Shown here: piece by piece, positions 55,118-64,000 of the stretch
How positions within the stretch are numbered: position 1 is the first letter of the stretch
Layout: each line of letters begins with the position of its first letter
Assembly (NCBI RefSeq): GCF_000424685.1
Contig: NZ_AUKJ01000007.1
Coordinates: forward strand, 1 to 64,000
Source: Methylococcus capsulatus str. Texas = ATCC 19069
GTDB taxonomy: Bacteria; Pseudomonadota; Gammaproteobacteria; Methylococcales; Methylococcaceae
Direction of reading: 5' to 3'
DNA length: 64,000 nt
Made by a program: the position numbers and the translations under genes
The notes under the pieces: model-generated
What the model was told of the DNA's origin: nothing
What the model saw: the letters and a program-made list of their open reading frames with translations, nothing else
Database searches by the model: none

Positions 55118-55837
55118 ATGACAGAACCGGTATACAAACGTATCTTGCTCAAGCTCAGCGGCGAAGCCTTGATGGGAGACCAGGGAGCGGGCATCGATGC
55201 CGAGATCCTGAAGCGGCTGGCGACGGAGATCGATGAGCTGTGCCAGGCCGGCGTCGAGGTCGGCCTGGTCATCGGGGGCGGCAACATCGTCCGCGGCGCC
55301 GAGAAGGCATCGGAAGGGCTGGATCGTGTGACCGGCGATCACATGGGCATGCTCGCCACGGTCATCAACGCCCTGGCCATGCAGGACGCCCTCGAGAATC
55401 TGGGGCGGCCGGTGCGTGTCATGTCGGCCCTCAAGATCAACCAGGTGTGTGAGGACTATATCCGCCGACGTGCGGTCCGGCATCTGGAAAAAGGGCGGGT
55501 CGTGGTCTTCGCCGCGGGCACCGGCAATCCGTTCTTCACCACCGACTCCGCCGCCAGCCTCCGAGCCATCGAGATCGGCGCCGACCTGCTGATCAAGGCG
55601 ACCAAGGTCGACGGCGTCTACTCGGCCGATCCCGTGAAAAACCCGGAAGCGAAATTCTATACGCGTCTGACCTACGACGAGGCGCTGGATCAGCGCCTGA
55701 ATGTCATGGACACGACGGCGCTGGTGCTGTGCCGCGATTACAAGATGCCGCTGCGGGTCATGAACGTTTTTCGTCAGGGCGCGGTGATGCGTCTGATTCG
55801 GGGCGATGACATCGGATCTTTGCTGGTAACGGGGTAA
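55118..55837 (+). CDS. pyrH: Uridylate kinase
   Basis: 239 residues from ATG 55118 ([20 protein letters not shown]), which aligns best with the family start; an ATG at 55091 would add nine residues. Phosphorylates UMP to UDP. Phosphate loop [39 protein letters not shown] and [11 protein letters not shown] are canonical for the hexameric bacterial enzyme. frr follows 7 bases after the stop. Confidence 0.96.
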   Translation: MTEPVYKRILLKLSGEALMGDQGAGIDAEILKRLATEIDELCQAGVEVGLVIGGGNIVRGAEKASEGLDRVTGDHMGMLATVINALAMQDALENLGRPVRVMSALKINQVCEDYIRRRAVRHLEKGRVVVFAAGTGNPFFTTDSAASLRAIEIGADLLIKATKVDGVYSADPVKNPEAKFYTRLTYDEALDQRLNVMDTTALVLCRDYKMPLRVMNVFRQGAVMRLIRGDDIGSLLVTG

Positions 55838-55844
55838 TGAACCT

Positions 55845-56402
55845 ATGATCAACGACATACAGAAACGTACCGCGGAACGGATGCAAAAGAGCATCCAGGC
55901 TCTGAAACACGAATTCGCGAAGATTCGAACCGGACGCGCCCACCCGAGCCTGCTGGAGCATATCCGGGTGTCTTATTACGGCAATGAGGTGCCGCTGACC
56001 CAGGTCGCCAACGTCGCCGTGGAGGACGCCCGCAGCCTGGCGGTCACCCCCTGGGAGCGGAACATGGTCCAGGCCATAGAAAAGGCGATCATGACCTCGG
56101 ACCTGGGGCTCAACCCCTCCACTGCCGGTACCGTCATCCGGGTGCCGCTGCCGCCGCTGACCGAGGAGCGCCGCCGCGATCTGATCAAGGTGGTGCGTCA
56201 GGAGGCCGAGAACGGACGGGTAGCGATCCGCAACATCCGCCGGGATGCCAACAACGAACTCAAGGCGGCGCTCAAGGAAAAGCTGATTTCCGAGGACGAG
56301 GACCGTCGCAGCCAGGAACAGATTCAGAAGACCACGGATCAGTTCATCAAAGAAATCGACAAGCTTCTGGAGCAGAAGGAAGCCGACCTGCTTGCCGTTT
56401 GA
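55845..56402 (+). CDS. frr: Ribosome recycling factor
   Basis: 185 residues, exact family length. Splits post-termination ribosomes with EF-G. The motifs [43 protein letters not shown] and [13 protein letters not shown] are clear. Close behind pyrH; uppS starts near its stop. Confidence 0.98.
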   Translation: MINDIQKRTAERMQKSIQALKHEFAKIRTGRAHPSLLEHIRVSYYGNEVPLTQVANVAVEDARSLAVTPWERNMVQAIEKAIMTSDLGLNPSTAGTVIRVPLPPLTEERRRDLIKVVRQEAENGRVAIRNIRRDANNELKAALKEKLISEDEDRRSQEQIQKTTDQFIKEIDKLLEQKEADLLAV

Positions 56403-56415
56403 CACGCTGCGATCC

Positions 56416-57204
56416 ATGGTCTTTTCGCCGGACAATGTCAAGCCGGTGGCGTCTGCCCCGGAAGATGGCGCCAGGATGCGACGCATCCCCCGCCATGTCG
56501 CCATCGTTATGGACGGCAACGGCCGCTGGGCGCAAGAGCGCTATCTGCCTCGCACCGCCGGCCACCGCGCCGGCGTCGGGGCGGTCCGCAAAGTGGTGGA
56601 GCACTGCGCGAAGCGCGGCGTGGAAGCGCTGACGCTGTTCGCGTTCAGCAGCGAGAACTGGCGGCGGCCCGAGCAGGAAGTCTCCGTGCTGATGGAATTG
56701 TTCCTGTCGACGCTGGAACGGGAAACGGAAAAACTGCACCAGAACGGCGTGCGCCTGCGTATCATCGGCGACCGCGCGGCCTTTGGCGAGGCGCTGCGTG
56801 AGCGGATGGACGCCGCCGAGTCACTGACCCGCAGCAATACCGGCTTGCAACTGGCCATCGCGGCGAATTACGGCGGGCGCTGGGACATCGTCCAGGCGGC
56901 CCAGACCCTGGCGGAGAAGGTCCGACGAGGCGAGCTGTCGCCCGAGCAGATCACGGCGGACAGACTGCAGCAACAGCTTGCACTGGCCGACCTCCCCGAG
57001 CCCGACCTCTTTATCCGCACCGGCGGCGAACGCCGGATCAGCAACTTCCTGCTCTGGCAGCTGGCCTACACGGAGCTGTATTTCACGCCGGTGCTGTGGC
57101 CGGAATTCGACGAGGGGGCGCTGGATCTCGCGTTCGAGGACTATGCCGGCAGGCAGCGCCGGTTCGGTTTTACCGGCGATCAGGTCGCGGGCCGCATGCC
57201 CTGA
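56416..57204 (+). CDS. uppS: Undecaprenyl diphosphate synthase
   Basis: 262 residues from ATG 56416; a TTG at 56392 overlapping the frr stop is an alternative (270 residues). cis-Prenyltransferase making the C55 lipid carrier for peptidoglycan. Catalytic aspartate in IVMDGNGRWA, FAFSSENWRRP, ANYGGRWDIVQA, and the C-terminal RTGGERRISNFLLWQ and ELYFTPVLWPEFD. Complete, in the expected place between frr and cdsA. Confidence 0.96.
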   Translation: MVFSPDNVKPVASAPEDGARMRRIPRHVAIVMDGNGRWAQERYLPRTAGHRAGVGAVRKVVEHCAKRGVEALTLFAFSSENWRRPEQEVSVLMELFLSTLERETEKLHQNGVRLRIIGDRAAFGEALRERMDAAESLTRSNTGLQLAIAANYGGRWDIVQAAQTLAEKVRRGELSPEQITADRLQQQLALADLPEPDLFIRTGGERRISNFLLWQLAYTELYFTPVLWPEFDEGALDLAFEDYAGRQRRFGFTGDQVAGRMP

Positions 57205-57249
57205 CTTCATTCCGCCAAGATTTTTCCACTCATCCAATCCGATTCCGCC

Positions 57250-58236
57250 ATGTTCAAAAATCGCTTGATTACGGCACTTGTCCTGGCGCCCCTGGTCATC
57301 GCAGCCGTCCTCCTGCTCAAGCCCACCGCGTTTTCGGCGGTTTGGGGAGGCGTCATCCTGCTTGCCGCTTGGGAATGGGCGGACGTTTCCGGTGTGGAGA
57401 GTCGCACGGGACGGATCGCATTCCTGGTCGCCCTCGGCGTGCCCATGGCCTCCGCCAGTTTCTGGGCACCGTATACGGTCGATTGGCTGATGTGGCCGGT
57501 GGTGGCGTGGTGGTTCGCCGTTGGCATGCTGCTCCGGGCCAGGCCGGACAAGGCACTCGCCATCCGGTTGCCGGTCGGGCTGAAGTTGGGACTGGGCTGG
57601 TTCATTCTGCTCACCTCCTGGATCCTCTTCATCTGGCTGCGCTTCAATTTCGGCGCCGCGCAGGCGCTGTACCTGTTGGTGCTGATTTCCTTCGCGGACA
57701 TCGCCGCCTATTTCGTGGGGCGCAGATGGGGTTTCACCAAGCTGATGCCGGAAATCAGCCCCGGCAAGACGGTCGAGGGACTGTACGGGGCCCTGGCGGT
57801 GTCGGCCATCCTGGCGGTCGCCGTGGGTCTCTGGTTCAAGCTGGAGCCTTTGACCATTGCCGATTTCGTCATCCTATCCCTGGTCACCGTCGTGATTTCG
57901 GTGGGCGGCGATCTGTTCGAGAGCCTGCTCAAGCGGCAGCGAGGGGTGAAGGACAGCGGTTCGCTGCTGCCCGGCCATGGCGGCGTGCTCGACCGGATCG
58001 ACGCCTTGTTGGCCTCGGTCGCGGTATTCTATGCCGGCTCCATGCTGCTTGGCCTGTTCCTGCAGACCGCCGAGCCCGTGACGATCGAAGTACCTACCGA
58101 CATGGAGGGCGCGCCGGTTCAGGTCGAGCCGATCCAGCCGGAAAGCGGTGAAGCCGCTCCGGAACCGATGGGACAGGAAGAGGCCGAGCCGGAGGCCAGC
58201 GATGCCGGGGCCGAAGAATCGGCTCCGGAAGAGTAA
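57250..58236 (+). CDS. cdsA: Phosphatidate cytidylyltransferase with acidic C-terminal extension
   Basis: 328 residues, about 40 longer than E. coli CdsA. Inner-membrane enzyme making CDP-diacylglycerol for phospholipid synthesis, with about eight hydrophobic helices. The signature near the end is [20 protein letters not shown] followed by [13 protein letters not shown]. After the last helix the protein has an unusual ~50-residue tail rich in Glu, Pro and Ala (from about residue 277), without predicted fold. The tail is in frame and uninterrupted, so it looks real. Next gene dxr starts 32 bases later. Confidence 0.95.
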   Translation: MFKNRLITALVLAPLVIAAVLLLKPTAFSAVWGGVILLAAWEWADVSGVESRTGRIAFLVALGVPMASASFWAPYTVDWLMWPVVAWWFAVGMLLRARPDKALAIRLPVGLKLGLGWFILLTSWILFIWLRFNFGAAQALYLLVLISFADIAAYFVGRRWGFTKLMPEISPGKTVEGLYGALAVSAILAVAVGLWFKLEPLTIADFVILSLVTVVISVGGDLFESLLKRQRGVKDSGSLLPGHGGVLDRIDALLASVAVFYAGSMLLGLFLQTAEPVTIEVPTDMEGAPVQVEPIQPESGEAAPEPMGQEEAEPEASDAGAEESAPEE

Positions 58237-58268
58237 ACCACGGCGTCGGCAGACATCTGGAGAAGTCC

Positions 58269-59453
58269 GTGAAAGGCATATGCATACTCGGCTCCACCGG
58301 TTCGATCGGCGTCAGCACGCTCGACGTGCTGGCGCGCCATCCCGACCGCTACCGTGTGGTGGCCTTGTCCGCCAACGGCAACGTCGACCGCCTGTTCGAG
58401 CAATGCCGCGCTTACCGGCCGCGCTATGCAGCGGTGATCCGGGCCGAGGCCGCTGCGTGTCTGCGGGAGCGGCTGATGGCCGCGGGTCTGGGCGGTATCG
58501 AGGTGCTGGCCGGGCCAGAGGCGCTGGAGCAGATCGCCTCCCTGCCGGAGGTGGACAGCGTGATGGCGGCGATCGTCGGTGCCGCGGGGCTGCTGCCCAC
58601 GCTGGCGGCGGCACGGGCCGGCAAGGACGTGCTGCTGGCCAACAAGGAAGCGCTGGTGATGTCCGGCCCGCTGTTCATGGCCGAGGTGGCGCGATCGGGT
58701 GCCCGGTTGCTGCCGATCGACAGCGAGCACAACGCGGTGTTTCAGTGCATGCCGGCGGCATACCGCGCGGGTAGCCGGGCCGTCGGCGTGCGCCGAATTC
58801 TCCTCACCGCCTCCGGGGGACCATTCCTGCACACGCCCTTGGCCGAGCTGGAGACGGTGACGCCGGAGCAGGCGGTGGCGCATCCCAACTGGGTGATGGG
58901 TCGGAAGATCTCCGTCGATTCGGCGACCATGATGAACAAGGGGCTGGAGGTGATCGAGGCCTGTCTGCTGTTCAACGCGAAGCCCGATGACGTGCAGGTC
59001 GTCGTGCACCGCCAGAGCGTGATCCATTCCATGGTGGATTACGTCGATGGCACCGTGCTGGCCCAGATGGGTACGCCCGACATGCGCATTCCGATCGCCC
59101 ATGCGCTTGCCTGGCCCGATCGCTTCGAATCCGGCGCGGAATCTCTCGATCTGTTCGCTGTCCGGCAATTGAATTTCGAACGTCCGGACCTCGCCCGTTT
59201 CCCTTGTCTGCGTCTGGCCTACGAGGCGGTGGGAGCGGGCGGCACGGCGCCGGCGATCCTGAATGCGGCCAATGAGACCGCGGTTGCGGCGTTCCTGGAC
59301 CGCCGGCTGGCGTTCACGGGCATACCGCGGGTGATCGAGCACTGCATGGCGAGGGTGGCGCCCAATGCGGCGGATGCGATCGAGTCGGTCTTGCAAGCGG
59401 ACGCGGAAACCCGCAAGGTAGCGCAGAAGTACATCGATGACTTAAGGGTTTGA
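58269..59453 (+). CDS. dxr: 1-deoxy-D-xylulose 5-phosphate reductoisomerase
   Basis: 394 residues, GTG start with GGAGAAG upstream. Second step of the MEP isoprenoid pathway. NADPH loop [15 protein letters not shown], metal-binding DSEHNAVFQ, flexible loop LTASGGPF, and [20 protein letters not shown] are canonical. It supplies isoprenoid precursors that UppS in the same cluster uses. The stop overlaps the rseP start (TGATG). Confidence 0.97.
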   Translation: MKGICILGSTGSIGVSTLDVLARHPDRYRVVALSANGNVDRLFEQCRAYRPRYAAVIRAEAAACLRERLMAAGLGGIEVLAGPEALEQIASLPEVDSVMAAIVGAAGLLPTLAAARAGKDVLLANKEALVMSGPLFMAEVARSGARLLPIDSEHNAVFQCMPAAYRAGSRAVGVRRILLTASGGPFLHTPLAELETVTPEQAVAHPNWVMGRKISVDSATMMNKGLEVIEACLLFNAKPDDVQVVVHRQSVIHSMVDYVDGTVLAQMGTPDMRIPIAHALAWPDRFESGAESLDLFAVRQLNFERPDLARFPCLRLAYEAVGAGGTAPAILNAANETAVAAFLDRRLAFTGIPRVIEHCMARVAPNAADAIESVLQADAETRKVAQKYIDDLRV

Positions 59454-60811
59454 TGTCTCTCATCCACACGATCTTCTATTTTCTCGTCGCTCTGGCGCTG
59501 CTCATCGCGGCGCACGAGTTCGGCCATTATTGGGTGGCGCGCAGGCTCGGGGTGAAGGTGCTGCGCTTCTCCCTCGGTTTCGGCACCCCCCTCCTGCGCT
59601 GGCAAAGGAAACCGGACGGCACGGAATTCACCCTCTCCGCCATCCCCATCGGCGGCTATGTCCGCATGGTCGACGAGCGGGAAGGGGCAGTCGCTCCGGC
59701 CGATCTGCCTTACGCCTTCAACCGGCAGAGCCTACCGGTTCGGTTCGCCATCGTCGCCGCGGGACCGGTATTCAATTTCCTGCTGGCCATCCTGCTTTAC
59801 TGGGGCGTATTCATGGCCGGCGAGACCGGCATACGGCCGGTGCTGGGGCCGGTGGAGGCCGGTACTTTCGCCGCCGAAGCGGGGTTCGAGCCGGAGGATG
59901 AGATCCTCGCCGTGGACGGCGATCCGACGCCGACCTGGGGTCTCGCCATGGGGAAGATCTTCGAGCGGGTGATGGACGAGGGCGTCGTGCAGGTCGAGGT
60001 GAAGACCAGTGCGGGCGGACGGGTGCTCCGCACGCTCAGCATCCCTGCGCATGTCCTCGACGCTCCGGAAGCCCTGGGAGACCGGCTGGGGCTGCAACCC
60101 TGGCAGCCCGAACTGGCGCCGGTGATCGAGCGGACCGAGCCCGGCAGTCCGGCGGAGCGGGCCGGCATGAAGCCAGGCGACCTGCTGCTTTCCGCGGACG
60201 GTGAGACCTTGCGTAGCTGGCGCCAGTGGGTCGACATCGTGCGCGCGCATCCCGGCCGGATGATCGGACTGGTGGTGGAACGCGATGGCGTGCATGTGTC
60301 TCTGGAGATCAGGCCCGATGCCGTGAACGGCCCGACCGGCACGGTCGGGAGGATCGGGGCGGTGGCGCGGATACCGGATTCGTTGCGGGCCGCGATGGAA
60401 GTGGAGTATCGGCTGGGCGTCATATCGGCTCTGGACGCGGCGGTGGAGCGCACCGGCGATTACGCCTGGCTCTCGCTCAAGATGATCGGGCGCATGCTCG
60501 TTGGCAAGGCGACCGTGGAAAACCTAAGCGGTCCCATCAGCATCGCCCAGTACGCCGGGCAGTCCGCCAAGGCGGGCCTCGCACAGTTCGTCAAGTTCCT
60601 GGCTTTGATCAGCGTCAGCCTCGGCGTACTCAATCTGCTGCCGGTCCCGGTGCTGGACGGCGGTCATTTGATGTTCTATCTGATCGAAGCGGTGAAAGGC
60701 GGTCCGCTCTCCGAAAGGACCCAGCTGCTGGCGCAGCAGGTCGGGCTTTTCATCCTGATCGCGTTGATGGCGCTGGCTTTCATGCTCGACATCGAACGCT
60801 TGTTCTCCTAA
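59453..60811 (+). CDS. rseP: Site-2 zinc metalloprotease RseP
   Basis: 452 residues from ATG 59453, sharing a base with the dxr stop. Intramembrane protease that completes cleavage of anti-sigma factors and clears signal peptides. HEFGH (residues 21-25) in the first helix, two tandem periplasmic PDZ domains (the second around ERTEPGSPAERAGMKPGDLL), and the LDG motif in LLPVPVLDGGHL in the third helix region. All catalytic residues are present. Confidence 0.96.
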   Translation: MSLIHTIFYFLVALALLIAAHEFGHYWVARRLGVKVLRFSLGFGTPLLRWQRKPDGTEFTLSAIPIGGYVRMVDEREGAVAPADLPYAFNRQSLPVRFAIVAAGPVFNFLLAILLYWGVFMAGETGIRPVLGPVEAGTFAAEAGFEPEDEILAVDGDPTPTWGLAMGKIFERVMDEGVVQVEVKTSAGGRVLRTLSIPAHVLDAPEALGDRLGLQPWQPELAPVIERTEPGSPAERAGMKPGDLLLSADGETLRSWRQWVDIVRAHPGRMIGLVVERDGVHVSLEIRPDAVNGPTGTVGRIGAVARIPDSLRAAMEVEYRLGVISALDAAVERTGDYAWLSLKMIGRMLVGKATVENLSGPISIAQYAGQSAKAGLAQFVKFLALISVSLGVLNLLPVPVLDGGHLMFYLIEAVKGGPLSERTQLLAQQVGLFILIALMALAFMLDIERLFS

Positions 60812-60845
60812 GCTCCCCATTCCTTCCATCCCGAGGTATCCCCTG

Positions 60846-61595
60846 ATGAAACCAGCGTTCCGTTCCGTGCTGTCCCTGGTCGCGCTCCTGGCCGTGCCCG
60901 TCGCATCCGTCCTAGCGGATGCCAAAGCCGTGGAGGAGGCGATCGGGCAGGCACTGCCCGGGGTGAAGCCCGATTCCATCAAGCCGTCGCCGCTGGCCGG
61001 CATTTCCGAGGTCATCGTCGGTCCGAAGCTGTTCTATGTCTCCGACGACGGCAAATACCTGTTCCAGGGCTCGCTGATCGATCTCAAGAACCGGGAAGAC
61101 CTGACCGAACCCAAACTCGCCACGGCCCGGCTCGGGGCGCTGGAAAAGCTGGGCGAGAAGAACATGATCGTGTTCAAACCCAAGATCGGCAAGTACGTGG
61201 CCTACGTCTTCACCGACATCGATTGCGGTTACTGCCGCAAACTCCATTCGGAGATGGACAGCTATCTCAAGGAAGGCATCGAGATCCGTTACCTGTTCTT
61301 TCCGCGTGCCGGCGAGGGTTCGGAATCCTGGGACAAAGCGGTCAACGTGTGGTGCGCCAAGGATCGCAACGCTGCCTTGACCAAGGCCAAGAAGGGCGAG
61401 AAGGTGGAAGAAAGGACCTGCGACAATCCCATCAAGGAGCAGATGGCGCTGGGAACCGCCATCGGTGCTCAGGGCACGCCGATGATCGTCACCGGCGGCG
61501 GCAACGTGTTGCCGGGCTACGTTCCGGCCGAGCAGCTCGCCCGCATGCTCAAGCATGAAAAGGATGAGGGCGGCAGGCAGGCGAGGACGCCCTGA
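60846..61595 (+). CDS. dsbC: DsbC-like periplasmic thiol:disulfide isomerase
   Basis: 249 residues, GAGG upstream of the ATG. Signal peptide (SVLSLVALLAVPVASVLA), N-terminal dimerisation domain (KPSPLAGISEVIVGPKLFYVSDDGKYLF), thioredoxin domain with active site CGYC in FTDIDCGYCRKLH, and the cis-proline loop QGTPMIV. Two more cysteines (VWCAKD, RTCDNP) likely form a structural disulfide. It corrects wrong disulfides in the periplasm. It lies where bamA usually follows rseP and may belong to the same envelope-stress unit. Confidence 0.93.
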   Translation: MKPAFRSVLSLVALLAVPVASVLADAKAVEEAIGQALPGVKPDSIKPSPLAGISEVIVGPKLFYVSDDGKYLFQGSLIDLKNREDLTEPKLATARLGALEKLGEKNMIVFKPKIGKYVAYVFTDIDCGYCRKLHSEMDSYLKEGIEIRYLFFPRAGEGSESWDKAVNVWCAKDRNAALTKAKKGEKVEERTCDNPIKEQMALGTAIGAQGTPMIVTGGGNVLPGYVPAEQLARMLKHEKDEGGRQARTP

Positions 61596-61641
61596 CCCTC
61601 CGCTCGGACGGCACCGGGATCCGTCCGTCGCCAGTCCGTTC

Positions 61642-64000
61642 TCACAGCGACTGTTTCAACTCGAACAGCAGATTCAGTGCCTCGCGCGGGCTCAGCCCAT
61701 CGACGTCCAAGGACTCGAGCCGCCGCACCACGGGGTGCGGCTCCGGAGGCAGGAACAAATCGAGCTGGGCCACCGGTGCGGCCTGCTGATGCGCCGACCG
61801 AGCCTGCCGTTCGAGCTGCTCCAGTTTCCGCCGCGCGTTGTCGATGACCGTCTGCGGCACCCCCGCCAGCGCCGCCACCTGTAGACCATAGCTCTGGCTC
61901 GCCGGTCCTTCCCGGACCGCATGCAGGAACACCACCTTGTCGCCGTGCTCCACGGCGTCCAGGTGGACGTTGCCGACGTCCTCGCATTCCTCGGCCAATG
62001 CCGTCAGTTCGAAATAATGGGTGGCGAACAGCGTATAGGCGCGGGTTTCCCGCGCGAGGTGCTCGGCAGAGGCCCAGGCCAGCGAAAGTCCGTCGAAGGT
62101 GCTGGTGCCACGGCCGATTTCGTCCATCAGCACCAGGCTTTCCGCCGTGGCGTTGTTCAGGATGTTGGCGGTCTCGGTCATCTCCACCATGAAGGTGGAG
62201 CGGCCGCCGGCCAGGTCGTCGGAAGCGCCGATACGGGTGTAGATGCGGTCGATCGGGCCGATTTCGGCTTCCGCCGCCGGGACGTGGCTCCCGATGTGAG
62301 CCATCAGCACAATGATCGCGGCCTGCCGCATGTAGGTCGATTTGCCGCCCATGTTCGGGCCGGTGATGACCAGCATGCGGCGGTTCGGACCGAATGCCAG
62401 GTCATTGGGCACGAACGGTGTGCCGCCGACCTGCTCGACCACGGGATGGCGTCCGCCGATGATGCGGATGCCCGGAGCGTCCACCAGTCGCGGCGCTACC
62501 CAGTTCAGCCGGTCGGCGCGCTCCGCCAGATTCGCCAGTACGTCCAGTTCGGCCAGCCCCGCCGCGCAGTCCTGCAGTGTGGGCAGCCAGCGCCCCAGTA
62601 TTTCCAGTAAGGCCTCATAGAGGGCTTTTTCGCAGGACAGCGCTCTTTCGCGGGCGCTCAGCACCTTGTCCTCGAAGTCCTTCAACTCCGGTGTGACGTA
62701 GCGCTCGGCGTTTTTCAGCGTCTGACGCCGGATGTAATGCACCGGCGCCCGATCGGCCTGGCTCCGCGGCAGTTCGATGTAGAAGCCCTGCACGCGGTTG
62801 TAACCGACCTTGAGAGCACCCAGCCCGGTGTGCTCACGCTCCTTTTCCTCCAGCTCGGCCAGGAAACGGTCGGCGTTTTCACTCATGAGACGCAGCTCGT
62901 CGAGCTCGGCGTGGTAGCCCTCGGCGATCACACCGCCGTCGCGGATCAGCTGCGGCGGGTCATCGACGATGGCCCGTTGCAACAGCTCGCTCAGCTCGGG
63001 CTGGTCGACGAGGCGCCGCGTCAGTTCTCCCAGCAGTGCGCTTTCGGTACCGTGGAGGGTCTCCCTGAGGGCGGGCAGGGCCTTGAGCGTCTGGCGCAAC
63101 GTGGACAGGTCGCGGGGTCTGGCCGATTTGAGGGCGATCCGGGCGGCGATCCGCTCGACATCGCCCACGCCGCGTAGCAAGTCGTGCAGAGCTTCGAAGC
63201 GGCGGTCCGCCAGCAACTCGCCGATCGCTTGCTGGCGGAGTATGAGGGTCGTCCGGTCGCGCAAAGGCTGATGCAGCCAGCGCCGCAGCAGCCTCCCGCC
63301 CATCGCCGATCCGGTGCGGTCCAGGAGTCCCAGCAGGGTGAACTCGGCGCGGCCGGAAGGATGCCAGTCCAGCTCCAGATTGCGGCGGCTGGCGGCGTCC
63401 AGGCCGACATATTCCGTTCCGCTCTCGGCGCGGATGCTGCGGATGTGAGGCAGGGCGCTGCGCTGGGTGTCGCGCAGGTATTGCAGCAGGCAGCCAGCGG
63501 CGCCTATGGCCAGGCCCAGATACTCACAGCCGAAGCCCGCCAGGTCTTGGGTGCCGAACTGGTTCAGTAACTGGCGGCGGCCGCTCTCAGGATCGAAATG
63601 CCAGGGGGGACGCCGGGTCAGACCCCGCCGTCCGGACAGTTCCTCCGTCAACGGTTCGTCCTCGCTGACCAGGATCTCGGCCGGATTCAGCCGCTCCAGC
63701 TCGTTCAGGAGCTGCGCCACGGACCCCGGCTGTTGCAGAGTGAAACGCCCGCCGGACAGATCCAGCACCGCCAGCCCGAACATGGCGCCATCGCGGGCAA
63801 CCGCCGCCAGCAGGTTGTCGCGGCGCTCCTCCAGCAGCGCCTCGTCGGTCACCGTGCCGGGCGTCACGATCCGCACCACCTTGCGCTCCACCGGCCCTTT
63901 CGAGGTGGCCGGATCGCCGACCTGCTCGCAGATCGCCACCGATTCGCCCAGCCGGATGAGGCGCGCCAGATAGCCGTCGACCGCATGGTAAGGAATGCCC
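61642..64000 (-). CDS. mutS: DNA mismatch repair protein MutS (5' truncated by window end)
   Basis: The last 785 residues are visible. The frame stays open to the window end, where it reads [20 protein letters not shown], an internal part of the mismatch-binding domain, so the start lies beyond 64000. Connector, lever and clamp domains are followed by the ATPase with Walker [14 protein letters not shown], Walker [17 protein letters not shown] and HYFELTAL. The C-terminal tail ([16 protein letters not shown]) is the usual dimerisation region. It converges with dsbC across a 46-base gap. Confidence 0.97.
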   Translation of the reverse strand, partial: GIPYHAVDGYLARLIRLGESVAICEQVGDPATSKGPVERKVVRIVTPGTVTDEALLEERRDNLLAAVARDGAMFGLAVLDLSGGRFTLQQPGSVAQLLNELERLNPAEILVSEDEPLTEELSGRRGLTRRPPWHFDPESGRRQLLNQFGTQDLAGFGCEYLGLAIGAAGCLLQYLRDTQRSALPHIRSIRAESGTEYVGLDAASRRNLELDWHPSGRAEFTLLGLLDRTGSAMGGRLLRRWLHQPLRDRTTLILRQQAIGELLADRRFEALHDLLRGVGDVERIAARIALKSARPRDLSTLRQTLKALPALRETLHGTESALLGELTRRLVDQPELSELLQRAIVDDPPQLIRDGGVIAEGYHAELDELRLMSENADRFLAELEEKEREHTGLGALKVGYNRVQGFYIELPRSQADRAPVHYIRRQTLKNAERYVTPELKDFEDKVLSARERALSCEKALYEALLEILGRWLPTLQDCAAGLAELDVLANLAERADRLNWVAPRLVDAPGIRIIGGRHPVVEQVGGTPFVPNDLAFGPNRRMLVITGPNMGGKSTYMRQAAIIVLMAHIGSHVPAAEAEIGPIDRIYTRIGASDDLAGGRSTFMVEMTETANILNNATAESLVLMDEIGRGTSTFDGLSLAWASAEHLARETRAYTLFATHYFELTALAEECEDVGNVHLDAVEHGDKVVFLHAVREGPASQSYGLQVAALAGVPQTVIDNARRKLEQLERQARSAHQQAAPVAQLDLFLPPEPHPVVRRLESLDVDGLSPREALNLLFELKQSL

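Noticed and set aside
61605-61627. Hairpin CGGACGG/CCGTCCG between dsbC and mutS as terminator
   Set aside because: 7-bp stem without a T-run on either strand; possible but not supported enough to annotate.

Overview
The window reads as a contiguous piece of a high-GC gammaproteobacterial chromosome. The gene order supports this: clpP-clpX-lon-hupB-ppiD at the left, and glnD-map divergent from rpsB-tsf-pyrH-frr-uppS-cdsA-dxr-rseP at the right. Together with a rbbA-type transporter and a second, FusA2-like elongation factor G, these are gammaproteobacterial. A methanotroph-like member (Methylococcales) is plausible from overall flavour, but that is only inference. Coding density is very high: no stretch over 300 bases lacks a gene, and both ends cut genes (clpP at 1, mutS at 64000).

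Layout. 1-7001: ATP-dependent proteolysis and chaperone block (clpP partial, clpX, lon), HU, tRNA-Val and tRNA-Asp with a clear terminator, then periplasmic foldase PpiD. 7055-12805: an ATP-grasp enzyme, an HMA2-type small membrane protein, a four-cysteine secreted protein, rsgA with an M48 membrane protease, and orn followed by an NAD-dependent epimerase. 12728-15674: glycosyltransferase plus asparagine-synthetase-like amidotransferase. 15763-20809: small hypothetical, FusA2-type EF-G, ChaA-like antiporter, unknown exported protein. 20842-26035: large GGDEF/EAL sensor, RluE-type pseudouridine synthase, TrmH-family methyltransferase.

26130-33478 is the accessory highlight: a two-gene, translationally coupled Type III-like restriction-modification system. 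The methyltransferase gene is extraordinary. It carries six clusters of one palindromic repeat family, all kept open in frame, including 33-bp and 36-bp tandem arrays. A DUF559 (Vsr-like) nuclease domain sits between outward arms of two arrays, and the presumed target-recognition segment has markedly lower GC than the rest.

33531-44442: an exported DUF4105-like protein that probably starts at CTG inside the stop of an upstream lipoprotein gene; a secreted discoidin-plus-glycosidase-like protein; and a yhiI-rbbA-yhhJ type efflux/ABC locus interrupted by a small antisense membrane-protein gene. 44480-49612: YbaY-like lipoprotein, unknown protein, YjbQ, DUF411 metal-binding protein, glucokinase, host-attachment-type protein, alanine dehydrogenase and a small acidic protein. 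49654-64000: nitrogen sensing (glnD), methionine aminopeptidase, translation factors (rpsB, tsf, frr), UMP kinase, isoprenoid and lipid synthesis (uppS, cdsA, dxr), RseP, a DsbC-like isomerase and mutS.

Start codons were chosen by Shine-Dalgarno position, family alignment from memory and overlap with upstream stops. Several genes appear to use GTG or TTG. No insertion sequence, integrase, prophage or CRISPR array was seen.
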